Positions 10,266 to 22,234 are shown, counted from the first letter of the stretch. The stretch: 64,000 bases of DNA from Ariolimax columbianus (GCA_036924085.1 JAVGWX010000006.1:38994445-39058444); one strand, 5' to 3'. The notes: generated by a model from the sequence alone, not told the origin. Made by a program: numbers and translations.

Positions 10266-10900
10266 AGTATGGTTTGAGTTTGAGACTCTAACCTTATATG
10301 GAGGTGGGGGTGGGGGTAACTTAAATGATAACAAACAATCAGATACAGCCTCGATGCGTTCAGTGTTGACTTCTAATACAGCGTTAGAGTTCAGCGACAG
10401 ACTCGTGTTTCTGTCAGGTAGCTTCGACAAACATTTTTGTAATTACATCGATCATTGACAATGTGCAATGGCAAGTAAATAGACAGGTCTGATTATGTTT
10501 GCCTTCCCAGCTTGTAACACGGGCAAGTCTGTAGTTTGCACGTAATTAGTAATAGCTTTTCAGGAACCTGTCAATTATGACGACTTTCGATCTCGATTAT
10601 TAATGATTAATATGAATCATTTTAGTTTGTATTATGTTGTTTGGGTATTGCAAAAATAAAGATATGTGAATTAAATAAGAAGCGACTGTAAATTCTAATT
10701 TCCGAATCATAGCAAAACATATGTTTACAATAAGCTGTTCGCAAATTCAACTAAAATGAACTAATTTATACTTCTTTGTATAGTTATTGGTATCAGGAAT
10801 CAATATCTGTTGTCAAGGAAATAATTTTGAAAGATATGACACAGAATACGTAACAATAGAGAATAAACCTTCACAACAAATCATTGAGGTCGCTACAATC
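10266..10900. other. No recognisable feature
   Basis: It contains a short G-rich stretch (about 10300-10317) and AT-rich DNA. No gene or repeat match. Confidence 0.35.
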
Positions 10901-10904
10901 AGAT

Positions 10905-11365
10905 TTTAATTAAGAACGTATCAGAGAGTCCTTGGATGCTACGTGGAACCAGTACCAACATATGGCAGTGAATCATGGACAACTAACAAGCAAGCGCGTA
11001 GATCTTTGGAAGCAAAGGAGATGTGGTTTTACAGAAGAATGCTGCGAATACCATGAACTGCAAAGAGGACTAATGATACAGTACTCGAAGAGGTACAAAC
11101 TCAAAGATAACTTATAAGAAGTATCAGAACAAGACAGTCATCATTTTTTGTGTGCATATAATGAAAAGAGGCGGCTTGGAGCCCGCCGTGACAACAGGAA
11201 GGATAGCAGGAAAGAGAGACAGAGGAAGGCCGAGAGAGAATATGCTGGAAAGTCTGAGAGAATGGAATGGGCGACAATCAACAACAGAGTTGGTAAACGA
11301 AACACGTGATAGAAATGGATGGAGATCCATGATTGCCAACAACAACCGACAGGGCATCTGATGAT
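10905..11365 (+). pseudogene. LINE-T (RTE-like) C-terminal fragment, frameshifted
   Basis: Reading across frames gives the C-terminal part of a LINE protein: YGSESWTTNK at about 10960, WFYRRMLRIP at about 11020, then the frame at 11152-11361 with TTGRIAGKRDRGRPRE and a TELVNETRDRNGW end. The same tail is split by an insertion at 19255-20265. Endonuclease and catalytic reverse transcriptase parts are missing. RTE-like is my assignment from motif style; other LINE clades share similar tails. Confidence 0.75.
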
Positions 11366-11799
11366 GATCAGATGACACTGAGAGTTATGTCTAAGAAAGA
11401 TTTATCATTTTTGATATATTATTTTCGAAGGATTGCCTTGTAGCATTAACTGGAGATGAGAGCCAAAATAAAGTTGATGTCTTCAAAAAGATAAGCTTGT
11501 CTTGAAAGATTGTTTACTAGGAGAGTAGAGGAACAAGAATTGAATTTTGAGTAGACATTGAAACCATATTTTTTTTTGTTTGGCAATTCTACTCCGTGGC
11601 TTTGTATGAAAGCGCCGATATAATCGATGTAGTTCAGGTAGCTATTTTCAATCGTGGGATCTAAGGCGAAGAAGAACTGTTGGGTCTATGTCTCTTCAAA
11701 AGAACCGCGAATGGAGAAGATATTGCAGAAGCTATAAAACGGCTCATGCTAGATATCACTTCAGTCTTATATACCTCCAGGGGAGGAAGATTAGCATCT
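11366..11799. other. No recognisable feature
   Basis: No repeat or reading frame of note. Confidence 0.35.
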
Positions 11800-12505
11800 T
11801 GTCAGGCAAAATATACTGATCAGACATGTTAGTCAGGATCAGGCAAAATATACTGATCATACATGTTAGTCAAGGTCAGGCAAAATATACTGATCAGACA
11901 TGTTAGTCAGGATCAGGCAAAATATACTGATCATACATGTTAGTCAAGGTCAGGCAAAATATACTGATCAGACATGTTAGTCAGGGTCAGGCAAAATATA
12001 CTGATCAGACATGTTAGTCAGGGTCAGGCAAAATATACTGATCATACATGTTAGTCAAGGTCAGGCAAAATATACTGATCAGACATGTTAGTCAGGGTCA
12101 GGCAAAATATACTGATCAGACATGTTAGTCAGGGTCAGGCAAAATATACTGATCAGACATGTTAGTCAGGGTCAGGCAAAATATACTGATCAGACATGTT
12201 AGTCAGGGTCAGGCAAATCATACTGGCCAAGACCCCCACCTCGGCTTCCTAGTAGCCCTCCCTGGAAATGGGTTGTTTTCATGGCAGCCTGGCTAAAGAG
12301 GTGAGGGATCGACGGGATCCCCGTAGTAGTGAGTGACACACAGATGAAGCCAAGCAATACACAACCGCCTGGAGAACCCGGTCTATCTTTATCCGCACGC
12401 TCGGGATTTGGGAAAAGCTACTGCAACCCGTCACTTAACGTCCTTTTCAGGGCGCACAAAAGAGTAACCTACTCATTGTGGGCATTCGCAAACAACAACA
12501 ATATA
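11800..12505 (-). repeat. rep-C copy with expanded 37-bp terminal unit
   Basis: From 11804 to about 12215 a 37-bp unit (core caaaatatactgatca + gacatgttagtcaggg) is repeated 11 times at exact 37-bp spacing, with two main variants (tcagac and tcatac), plus a partial copy. It runs directly into an ordinary minus-strand rep-C body ending in cattcgcaaacaacaaca. Other rep-C copies carry only one or two such units at the same end (25078-25130; 45630-45670), so this is a local expansion inside the element. Confidence 0.9.
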
Positions 12506-15500
12506 CCTCGCAGGGTTAGCGGTAGATGGAATCCCAGCTAAGGTTGGCGACAGATGGAGCCTAATCTATGGTTTGCGACAGATAGGGCCTCAGATAAAGT
12601 TGGCGACAGATAGAGTTTCAGTTATACTTGGCGACAGATGGGGCCTCGGCTACGGTTGGTAACAGATGAAGCTTAAACTATGGTTGGCGACAGATGAGTC
12701 TGCAGCAAATATTGGTGACAGATAGAGCCCAAGCTGTGGTCGGCGAGAGATAGAGCCCCAGCTATGGTTGCAGATGGAGCATCTTCTATGGTTGGTAACA
12801 AAAGGATCCCCAACTAAGGTTTTCGACAAATGAAGCGCAAGCTATTGTTATAAATTGAACCTCAGTTATGTCTGGCGACACATGGAGCCAAAGCTGTGGT
12901 CGGCGAGACATAGAGCCCCAGCTATGGCTGCAGATGGAGTTTCAGTTATACTTGGCGACAGATGGGGCCTCAGCTTAGGTTGTAGATGGAGGATCAGCTA
13001 AGGTTGGTAACAGATGGAGCCCAAGCTATGGTTGGCGACAGATAGAACCCCAGCTATGGTTGGTGACAGATAGAACCCAAGCTAAGGTTGGTAACAGATG
13101 GAGCTTAAGCTATGGTTGGTGACAGATAGAGCCCAAGCTATGGTTGGCGACAGATAGAACCCCAGCTATGGTTGGTGACAGATAGAACCCCAGCTATGGT
13201 TGGTGACAGATAGAACCCAAGCTATGGTTGGTGACAGATAGAACACCAGCTATGGTTGGCGACAGATAAAACCCAAGCTATGGTTGGTGACAGATAGAAC
13301 CCCAGCTATGGTTGGCGACAGATATAACCCAAGCTTTGGTTCGCGACAGATTGAACCCACGCTATGGTTGGCGACAGATAGAGTTCAAGCTATGGTTGGC
13401 GACAGATAAAGCCCAAGCTATGGTTGGCGACAGATAGAACCCCAGCTATGGTTGGTGACAGATAGAACCCCAGCTATGGTTGGCGACAGATGGAGCTCAA
13501 GCTATGGTTGGCGACAGATAGAACCCCAGCTATGGTTGACGACAGATTGAGCTTAAGCTATGGTTGGCGACAGATACAGCCCAAGCTATGGTTGGCGACA
13601 GATAGAGCCCAAGCTATGGTTGGCGACAGATAGAGTCCAAGCTATGGTTGGCGACAGATAGAACCCAAGCTATGGTTGGCGACATATAGAACCCAAGCTA
13701 TGGTTGGCGACAGATAGAGCCCAAGCTATGGTTGGCGACAGATAGAACCCCAGCTATGGTTGGCGACAGATAGAACCCAAGCTAAGGTTGGTAACAGATG
13801 GAGCCCAAGCTATGGTTGGCGACAGATAGAGCCCAAGCTATGGTTAGCGACAGATAGAACCCCAGCTATGGTTGGCGACAGATGGAACCCCAGCTATGGT
13901 TGGCGACAGATAGAGCTCAAGCTATGGTTGGCGACAGATAGAACCCCAGCTATGGTTGGTGACAGATATAACCCCAGCTATGGTTGGTGACAGATAGAGC
14001 CCAAGCTATGGCTGGCGACAGATAGAACCCCAGCTATGGTTGGTGACAGATAGAACCCAAGCTATGGTTGGTGACAGATAGAACCACAGCTATGGTTGGC
14101 GACAGATAGAACCCAAGCTATGGTTGGCGACAGATAGAACCCCAGATATGGTTGGCGACAGATAGAGTCCAAGCTATGGTTGGCGACAGATAGAGCCCAA
14201 GCTATGGTTGGCGACAGAAAGAACCCCAGCTATGGTTGGCGACAGATAGAACCCCAGCTATGGTTGGTGACAGATAGAACCCCAGCTATGGTTGGCGACA
14301 GATGGAACCCCAGCTATGGTTGGTGACAGATGGAGCCCTAGCTATGGTTGGCGACGGATAGAGCTCAAGCTATGGTTGGCGACAGAAGGAGCCCAAGCTA
14401 TGGTTGGCGACAGATAGAACCCAAGCTATGGTTGGCGACAGATAGAACCCCAGATATGGTTGGCGACAGATAGAGTCCAAGCTATGGTTGGCGACAGATA
14501 GAGCCCAAGCTATGGTTGGCGACAGAAAGAACCCCAGCTATGGTTGGCGACAGATAGAACCCCAGCTATGGTTGGTGACAGATAGAACCCCAGCTATGGT
14601 TGGCGACAGATGGAACCCCAGCTATGGTTGGTGACAGATGGAGCCCTAGCTATGGTTGGCGACGGATAGAGCTCAAGCTATGGTTGGCGACAGAAGGAGC
14701 CCAAGCTATGGTTGGCGACAGATAGAACCCAAGCTATGGTTGGCGACAGATAGAACCCAAGCTATGGTTGGTGACAGATAGAACCCAAGCTATGGTTGGC
14801 GACAGATAGAACCCAAGCTATGGTTGGCGACAGATAGAACCCAAGCTATGGTTGGCGACAGATAGAGCCCAAGCTATGGTTGGCGACAGATAGAACCCCA
14901 GCTATGGTTGGCGACAGATAGAACCCAAGCTATGGTTGGTGACAGATAGAACCCAAGCTATGGTTGGCGACATATAGAACCCAAGCTATGGTTGGCGACA
15001 GATAGAACCCAAGCTATGATTGGCGACAGATAAAACCCAAGCTATGGTTGGCGACAGATATAACCCAAGCCATGGTTTGCGACAGATAGAACCTAAGCTA
15101 TGGTTGGCGACAAATAGTGTCCAAGCTAGGTTTGGCGACAGATAGAGTCCAAGCTATGGTTGGCGACAGATAGAACCCAAGCTATGGTTGGCGACAGATG
15201 GAGCCCTAGCTATGGTTGCAAACTGAGTCTCAATTATGGTTGCCGAGAGATAGAGCCCCAACTATAGTTACAAATTGAACCTCAGCCATGGTTGGCGATA
15301 GATGGAGCTCAAGCTATTCTTACAAATTGAACCTCAGCTATGATTTATCGATAGATGGAGCCCCAGATATGGATGGTTGCAAACTAAGTTTTAGTTATGG
15401 TTGGTGACAGATGGAGTTCAAGCAATGGTTGTGACAGATGGAGCTCAAGCAATGGTTGGTGACAGATGGAACTCAAGCAATGCTTGTGACAGATGGAGCT

Positions 15501-17925
15501 CAAGCAATGGTTGGTGACAGATGGAGCTCAAGCAATGGTTGGTGACAGATGGAGCTCAAGCAATGGTTGGTGACAGATGGAGCTCAAGCAATGGTTGGTG
15601 ACAGATGGAACTCAAGCAATGGTTGGTGACAGATGGAGCTCAAGCGATGGTTGGTGACAGATCGAGCTCAAGCAATGGTTGGTGACAGATGGAGCTCAAG
15701 CAATGGTTGGTGACAGATGGAGCTCAAGCAATGGTTGGTGACAGATGGAGCTCAAGCAATGGTTGGTGACAGATGGAGCTCAAGCAATGGTTGGTGACAG
15801 ATGGAGCTCAAGCAATGGTTGGTGACAGATGGAGCTCAAGCAATGGTTGGTGACAGATGGAGCTCAAACAATGGTTGGTGACAGATGGAGCTCAAGCAAT
15901 GGTTGTGACAGATGGAGCTCAAGCAATGGTTTGTGACAGATGGAGCTCAAGCAATGGTTGGTGACAGATGGAGCTCAAGCAATGGTTGGTGACAGATGGA
16001 GCTCAAGCAATGGTTGGTGACAGATGGAGCTCAAGCAATGGTTGGTGACAGATGGAGCTCAAGCAATGGTTGTGACAGATAGAGTCCAAGCTATGGTTGG
16101 CGAAAGATAGAACCAAAGCTATGGTTGGCGACAGATGGAGCCCTAGCTATGGTTGCAAACTGAGTCTCAATTATGGTTGCCGAGAGATAGAGCCCCAACT
16201 ATTGTTACAAATTGAACCTCAGCTATGGTTTATCGATAGATGGAGCCCCAGATATTGATGGTTGCAAACTAAGTCTTAGTTATGGTTGGTGACAGATGGA
16301 GCTCAAGCAATGGTTGTGACAGATGGAGCTGAAGCAATGGTTGGTGACTGATGGAGCTCAAGCAATGCTTGTGACAGATGGAGCTCAAGCAATGGTTGGT
16401 GACAGATGGAGCTCAAGCAATGGTTGGTGACAGATGGAGCTCAAGCAATGGTTGGTGACAGATGGAGCTCAAGCGATGGTTGGTGACAGATGGAACTCAA
16501 GCAATGGTTGGTGACAGATGGAGCTCAAGCAATGGTTGGTGACAGATGGAGCTCAAGCAATGGTTGTGACAGATGGAGCTCAAGCAATGGTTGGTGACTG
16601 ATGGAGCTCAAGCAATGGTTGTGACAGATGTTGCTCAAGCAATGGTTGGTGACAGATGGAGCTCAAGCAATGGTTGGTGACAGATGGAGCTCAAGCAATG
16701 GTTGGTGACAGATGGAGCTCAAGCGATGGTTGGTGACAGATGGAACTCAAGCAATGGTTGGTGACAGATGGAGCTCAAGCAATGGTTGTGACAGATGGAG
16801 CTCAAGCAATGGTTGGTGACAGATGGAGCTCAAGCAATGGTTGGTGACAGATGGAGCTCAAGCAATGGTTGGTGACAGATGGAGCTCAAGCAATGGTTGG
16901 TGACAGATGGAGCTCAAGCAATGGTTGGTGACAGATGGAGCTCAAGCAATGGTTGGTGACAGATGGAGCTCAAGCGATGGTTGGTGACAGATGGAGCTCA
17001 AGCAATGGTTGGTGACAGATGGAGCTCAAGCAATGGTTGGTGACAGATGGAGCTCAAGCAATGGTTGGTGACAGATGGAGCTCAAGCAATGGTTGGTGAC
17101 AGATGGAACTCAAGCAATGGTTGGTGACAGATGGAGCTCAAGCAATGGTTGGTGACAGATGGAGCTCAAGCAATGGTTGGTGACAGATGGAGCTCAAGCA
17201 ATGGTTGGTGACAGATGGAGCTCAAGCGATGGTTGGTGACAGATGGAGCTCAAGCAATGGTTGGTGACAGATGGAGCTCAAGCAATGGTTGGTGACAGAT
17301 GGAGCTCAAGCAATGGTTGTGACAGATAGAATCCAAGCTATGGTTGGCGACAGATAGAACCAAAGCTATGGTTGGCGACAGATGGAGCCCTAGATATGGT
17401 TGCAAACTGAGTCTCAATTATGGTTGCCGAGAGATAGAGCCCCAACTATTGTTACAAATTGAACCTCAGCTATGGTTTATCGATAGATGGAGCCCCAGAT
17501 ATTGATGGTTGCAAACTAAGTCTTAGTTATGGTTGGTGACAGATGGAGCTCAAGCAATGGTTGTGACAGATGGAGCTCAAGCAATTGTTGGTGACTGATG
17601 GAGCTCAAGCAATGCTTGTGACAGATGGAGCTCAAGCAATGGTTGGTGACAGATGGAGCTCAAGCAATGGTTGGTGACAGATGGAGCTCAAGCAATGGTT
17701 GGTGACAGATGGAGCTCAAGCAATGGTTGTGACAGATGGAGCTCAAGCAATGGTTGGTGACAGATGGAGCTCAAGCAATGGTTGGTGACAGATGGAGCTC
17801 AAGCAATGGTTGGTGACAGATGGAGCTCAAGCAATGGTTGGTGACAGATGGAGCTCAAGCAATAGTTGGTGACAGATGGAGCTCAAGCAATGGTTGGTGA
17901 CAGATGGAGCTCAAGCAATGGTTGA
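12506..17925. repeat. 28-bp satellite array, 5.4 kb, two sub-families
   Basis: The unit is 27-28 bp. From 12.5 to 15.2 kb it is mostly gctatggttggcgacagat plus agaacccca variants. From 15.4 kb it is mostly caagcaatggttggtgacag plus atggagct. The left edge (12.5-13.0 kb) is diverged and the interior is highly uniform. A distinct spacer of about 190 bp recurs three times (from about 15201, 16138 and 17385), giving a higher-order structure. The short frame at 13760-13990 is a by-product of the unit. Confidence 0.97.
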
Positions 17926-18045
17926 AGCAAATTTGGGATTAGTAGCACTTAAAACAGGAAGAAGGAGATGCAGATAATAATGGATATATCAGCTACCATT
18001 GCTTTATTCTTCAGGAATATGTGTATCTCAAATATCTCGGTTTTG

Positions 18046-18330
18046 AAAATGTAATGGGGACCGGGGATTCAGCAGTGAATGAACTGGCAGTAGCCAGCGA
18101 CTCCTAGCTGGCTGCTTTCATCAAGGTCAGTGAACCAGAGCTGACCACTATTACACCCCCCAGTGACAGCCCTGGAAACAGGTTGCACTAGTTTCTAGTG
18201 TAGTCTGGCCCAGGGATAGAGATCGCAGAGGGAAGGCAACCCCAGTACCCAAAAAGGCATCTGAAATAGGATATGTCTGACCAAAAGGCGCAGATATTGC
18301 AGCCTCGCTGTAAACTATGACACAACGTCA
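18046..18330 (-). repeat. rep-B' copy (diverged rep-B)
   Basis: Order on the minus strand is gacgttgtgtcatagtttac, ctgcgccttttggtcagac, a cctgtttccagggctgtc block and ctagctggctgctttcat-like text. It is related to rep-B in layout but differs in the middle. Similar copies lie at 20806-21085, 32436-32720, 48288-48535 and 52850-53150. Confidence 0.75.
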
Positions 18331-18334
18331 TAGA

Positions 18335-18412
18335 AGAAGAAAGAAAGAAAAAAAGAAAGAAGAAGAAGAAGACGAAGAAGAAGAAGAAGAAGAAGAAGAA
18401 GAAGAAGAAGAA

Positions 18413-18443
<31 letters not shown>

Positions 18444-18476
18444 AAGAAGAAGAAGAAGAAGAAGAAGAAGAAGAAT
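18335..18476. repeat. (GAA)n microsatellite, about 140 bp
   Basis: A purine tract of aag/gaa triplets with few interruptions. It produces a meaningless poly-Phe frame on the minus strand (18188-18622). Long GAA runs can form triplex DNA. Confidence 0.98.
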
Positions 18477-19117
18477 GTCATGAAAGTTATCACAGACATT
18501 GTGAATTCATCCGAGCAATGTGTTTTTTTCATCGAACTGTTAAACAATTTTTTACAAACAGAATGGAATCCTCGCAAGGACCGTAATCCAACGTGCACTG
18601 GTAAGGCTGTCAAAAAGTGCACACAAGGATCTTATTTAGTTGAAGGGTATAATCTAAGAACTCCTGACAGCTAAAGACAGAATTCGACGAATTGAAGTGG
18701 TCAGCCGTCTTTATTTTCCTTGTGAAAGTTAGATTTGAAGTTTCATTTAAAAGATTAACTATTAAATCACGTCAAAGCTTTTCAGGTAAAATTATAATTT
18801 TAAAGTGCCAACTCAAAACCAGAATTTAACTCATTTTCAAACAATGTTGAAATTATAGTGGTCATACTAAGCTCTTCAATATGTGTCTGCAATCTCTCAG
18901 GCACAGGCAAAACGCTCAGAGCGATGTCAAGATTCAGTCTCAAGGAAGGACCTTGAACTTGGTAACTAATCCGTTCTCTCTCTCTGTGAACGTGATGGAA
19001 ACTCCAGGGAGCATCTAAATGGAAATCGTTGACCTTCAATGTAACAGACTTCCAAATCAAGTTTGATAAAGGTCTCTCCTAGAAGTTAATCAAAAATATG
19101 TAGAAAATAAAACATTG
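18477..19117. other. No recognisable gene
   Basis: Open frames of 64 and 86 codons show no family resemblance. No repeat match. Confidence 0.35.
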
Positions 19118-19254
19118 TTTAATTTCTTCTTCTTTTTCTTCTTCTTTTTCTTGTTCTTCTTCTTCTTCTACTTCCTCTTATTATTATTATTATTATTCGT
19201 TCGTTCTCAAACTGCCGCTACCAATATCTGAAAAGGGACTTTGTAAGCAGTAGG
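19118..19254 (+). repeat. TTC/TTA microsatellite and rep-B 5' scrap
   Basis: 19124-19197 is ttc/ttn-rich low complexity. 19196-19250 matches only the start of rep-B (cgttcgttctcaaactgccg and on). Confidence 0.7.
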
Positions 19255-20265
19255 ATGATACAGAACTCGAGGAGGGACAAACACAAAGATAACTTATTAA
19301 TTGATTAAGAACAAGATAGCCATCCTTTCCTTTTTTCTTTGGCATGTTATGAGAAGATGCGGCTTGGCTTAGAGCACGTCGTGACAATGGGAATGATAGT
19401 GGGAAAGAGAAACAGAGGAAGGCCGAGAGAAATGATATTGGACAGTCTGAAAGAAGGGCATGGGCGACAATCAACAACAATTGGGAGAAAACAATATTAG
19501 AAAGATAGATAAGGAAAGGGACCTAGGGGTTATAATAGATCATACAGGAAAGGTGAGTGAGCAAGTTAAGGTAGCAGTGAAAAAGGCAAATGCAATGTTA
19601 GGTATGATAAAAAGAAATATTAAACATAGGAGCAAGGAAGTGATCGTCAAACTGTATAAAGCTTTAGTTAGACCTAGATTGGAGTACTGTGTACAGGCGT
19701 GGAGTCCTTATCATAGAGGGGATATAAACATGCTGGAAAGAATGCAAAAAAGAGCGACAAAGATGATAGTGGGATTCCAGAATTACAGTTATGAGGAACG
19801 ACTCAGAAAAACCGGCCTACAGTGTCTCGAAGAGAGAAGAATTCGTGGTGATTTAATACAGGTTTATAAGATGATCAGAGGAATGGATAAATTAGACTAT
19901 AACAAGTTTTTTTTAAAATACAGCCACCTACAATAACACGAGGGCATAGCTACAAGCTGACTAAAGTGAGGTCCAGATTAGATATTAGGAAATATTTTTT
20001 TAGTCAGAGAGTGGTGTCTGCTTGGAATGCATTGCCAAGGGAGGTAGTGGAGGCAGGGACAGTTAATGCATTTAAGAATAAACTGGATGCGCATAGCTTT
20101 AGAGCAAGGTGATGTAAATGTAACTGGTTGTATACAGACTCGGCAGGGTCTTCTAAACCAGTATAAAGACGTTAAGTTAACTGAGTTGGTAAACGACACA
20201 CGTGATAGAAAGGATTGAAGGTCCATTATCGCCAACACCACCGACAGGGCACCTGATGATGACGA
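19255..20265 (+). pseudogene. LINE-T (RTE-like) C-terminal fragment split by LINE-C
   Basis: 19255-19470 aligns with 11080-11285 (blocks gtcgtgacaatgggaatgat and agaggaaggccgagagaaa). The match stops at caatcaacaaca and resumes at about 20180 with gagttggtaaacgacacacg, aligning with 11290-11365. The 0.7 kb between is a CR1-like fragment, so a LINE-C copy inserted here. Small deletions and frameshifts show the copy is dead. Confidence 0.8.
19471..20178 (+). pseudogene. LINE-C (CR1-like) fragment: end of reverse transcriptase and 3' UTR
   Basis: A single frame at 19460-19936 (the first codons belong to LINE-T) encodes the region after the catalytic core of a LINE reverse transcriptase: an IDHTGKVSEQVKVAVKKANA block, YKALVRPRLEYCVQAWSPY and ERMQKRATKMI. 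This end is common in CR1/L2-like LINEs. It ends with tataaagacgttaagttaac, the shared LINE-C terminus. Catalytic motifs lie upstream and are missing (5' truncation). It is the best-preserved LINE-C copy in the window. Confidence 0.8.
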
Positions 20266-20269
20266 AGTA

Positions 20270-20580
20270 GCAGGTTGTAGTCCGGAAAACGGAATGTGGT
20301 GTGTCTTAGTTTCCATCTTGACTGCGATATTTGCACATTTCGGTCCGACACATCCAAGCTAGCTTTCCCTCCGCGATCCCTTCTCCTTAGCCAGTATGCC
20401 CTGCTGCAGCCTGTTATCCAATATCATCACGTGGAGGGGTAGAAGGGTCTTGACAGCCTGTTATCCAATATCACCACGTAGAGGTGTAGAAGGGCCTTGG
20501 CAGCTCTGGGTAGCTGACCCTGACGCTAGCAGTCAGTTTTGGTTCGCTGACCGCTACAGCTCATGCACTGCTCATATTGA
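20270..20580 (+). repeat. rep-B copy with internal duplication
   Basis: It starts at gtagcaggttgtagtccgg. The block cctgttatccaatatca occurs twice (about 20410 and 20458), an internal duplication of about 48 bp. It ends near ctcatgcactgctca. Confidence 0.8.
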
Positions 20581-20805
20581 TCTCTTTGTTCAATTTAAGT
20601 ATGCATGATACAAGAATATTCTCTTTCTTCGGAAACACGTACTTATGTGAATATATATTTTCTGGCATGAAGCAGTCTAAGTTAAAATTAAGGAATAACA
20701 ATTACAAATTGCCAGTTGGAAAAGAGCCTACAATTAGCTACCAAAAAAATAGTTCCTACATTGAATTTCTAGTAAAAATCAACAGTCAGTTTTCTCATTA
20801 ACGAA
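20581..20805. other. No recognisable feature
   Basis: AT-rich. A 74-codon frame shows no resemblance to any family. Confidence 0.35.
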
Positions 20806-21085
20806 ATGGGGCCCAAGATGCAACAGTGAATGAGTTATTAGCAGCCAACGATTTATAGCTGACTGCTTACATCAGGGTCAGTGACCCATAATTGACCAAG
20901 ACCCTATTCTTACTCCAAGTTGCAGCCCTGGAAACAGACTACAACCATACAGTCTTGCTAAGATATTAGGCTTCGAAGAGGGAATGCAAACCCGGTCCCA
21001 AAAATGCAGTGCTGAAATCGGATGTTTCGAGCAGAAAGGTGAAGATATCGTAGTTTTAGCTATAAACTAAAACACAACGGCACAA
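20806..21085 (-). repeat. rep-B' copy
   Basis: It has the same block order as 18046-18330 (agcagtgaatgag-like start, tgcagccctggaaacag, ttagctataaactaaaacac-like end). Confidence 0.7.
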
Positions 21086-21307
21086 CGTTCAAAGACGAGG
21101 ATCACTGAATCGTAAATACCGTGCGTTGCTGTTGTATTTTCCAACTCAGCAACAACTCTCAAGGTAAATATTTTCAAGTCGATAAATGATAAGAATAAAA
21201 TTATAGTAAAGTGCACGGAACAACGCTATAATTGTTTTCATGTGTTTTTACTTAACATATTTTCCTTTTGTGCGTTGTTTCAGAATTATATATAAAAGCG
21301 GTGTGTT

Positions 21308-21420
21308 CTTCTTCGGGGTTCGTTCTCAAATTCCGGCTACTAAGCCCTGAAAATGGTACTGTAAGTAGCAGGATGTTGTCCAGAGAACGGATTCAGTTGT
21401 GTTGTAGTTTACAGCTACTG
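21308..21420 (+). repeat. rep-B 5' fragment
   Basis: Only the first 110 bp of rep-B are present (cttcggggttcgttctc to gttgtagtttacagct). Confidence 0.65.
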
Positions 21421-22234
21421 ATCTGTGCCCCTTTGTGACGATATCCCAGGTGGCGGAGAATGTCAGACGTGCCGTCATTAGAGATGGGCGGGCTGACACG
21501 ACTTAATGACCAATTATGAGACGGCTGACTCAGATGTGTGTGTTGGCAAGACGCGTTTATCCTGGAACACTGACACACTGAACTGCATTTCTTCGGACAT
21601 ACTCCATATCCTCCCTTCGATATTATGATGCCTCTAAGGCAACCGACTTTATACAAACTCCAACTTAGGAAGACGTGGGCTTTTACTCTGGAGACATTGG
21701 GCTGTCAAGAGGTATCAGCTCACAGCTAAAGGGATTATATCATCATCATCAAAATCATCATCATTATCTTCACACAATGGAGCAACCAACCAAATAACAA
21801 ACCCTTGTTAGTCGCCTCTAACGACGTGTTTGGTTCGTTACAGTATTGATCCCATATCAGGTGCCGGTAAAACAAGTGCGAGCTAGCTAACATTGATAAC
21901 AATATTCATTCACTGACCTCCATTTCGTTCCTTACGTAGCATAGAATCACAACTGCATGCAAAGGGCTTCTCACAAGAAGCATGTGCCAAAACACTTTGT
22001 ACTTTTCAAGTTGCGGTATCGTTAGTATTTTTATTATATGACGAGGTTGCTAGCATCTTGCACAACCCTTTTCAGTTGTTTTATTGCATCAATGAGGATG
22101 TAATGATTCTATTCTTTTATTCGCAATAGGAAACCATAGAACCCAATGTAAGCATCAAAATATCCAGTTCAGTTCATCAAGTGACCCATAATTGTTTTAA
22201 GACTCAAGAACATTAACATAACTTCATTTTACTA
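21421..22234. other. Unrecognised; weak dispersed-repeat traces
   Basis: 21421-21735 has no match. Between about 21920 and 22100, phrases such as gaggttgctagc and tgtgccaaaacactttgtac-like text recur loosely at 32370, 46715 and 49070. This suggests an old dispersed element whose limits I cannot define. Confidence 0.3.

Noticed and set aside
11804..12215. Regular 37-bp repeats resembling a CRISPR array
   Set aside because: Units are head-to-tail without spacers, lie inside a dispersed eukaryotic repeat and have no cas-like genes nearby.
13760..13990. 76-codon frame with RTQAK/YGWRQIE repeats
   Set aside because: By-product of the 28-bp satellite.
18188..18622. 144-codon frame with a poly-Phe stretch
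   Set aside because: Product of the (GAA)n microsatellite read on the minus strand.
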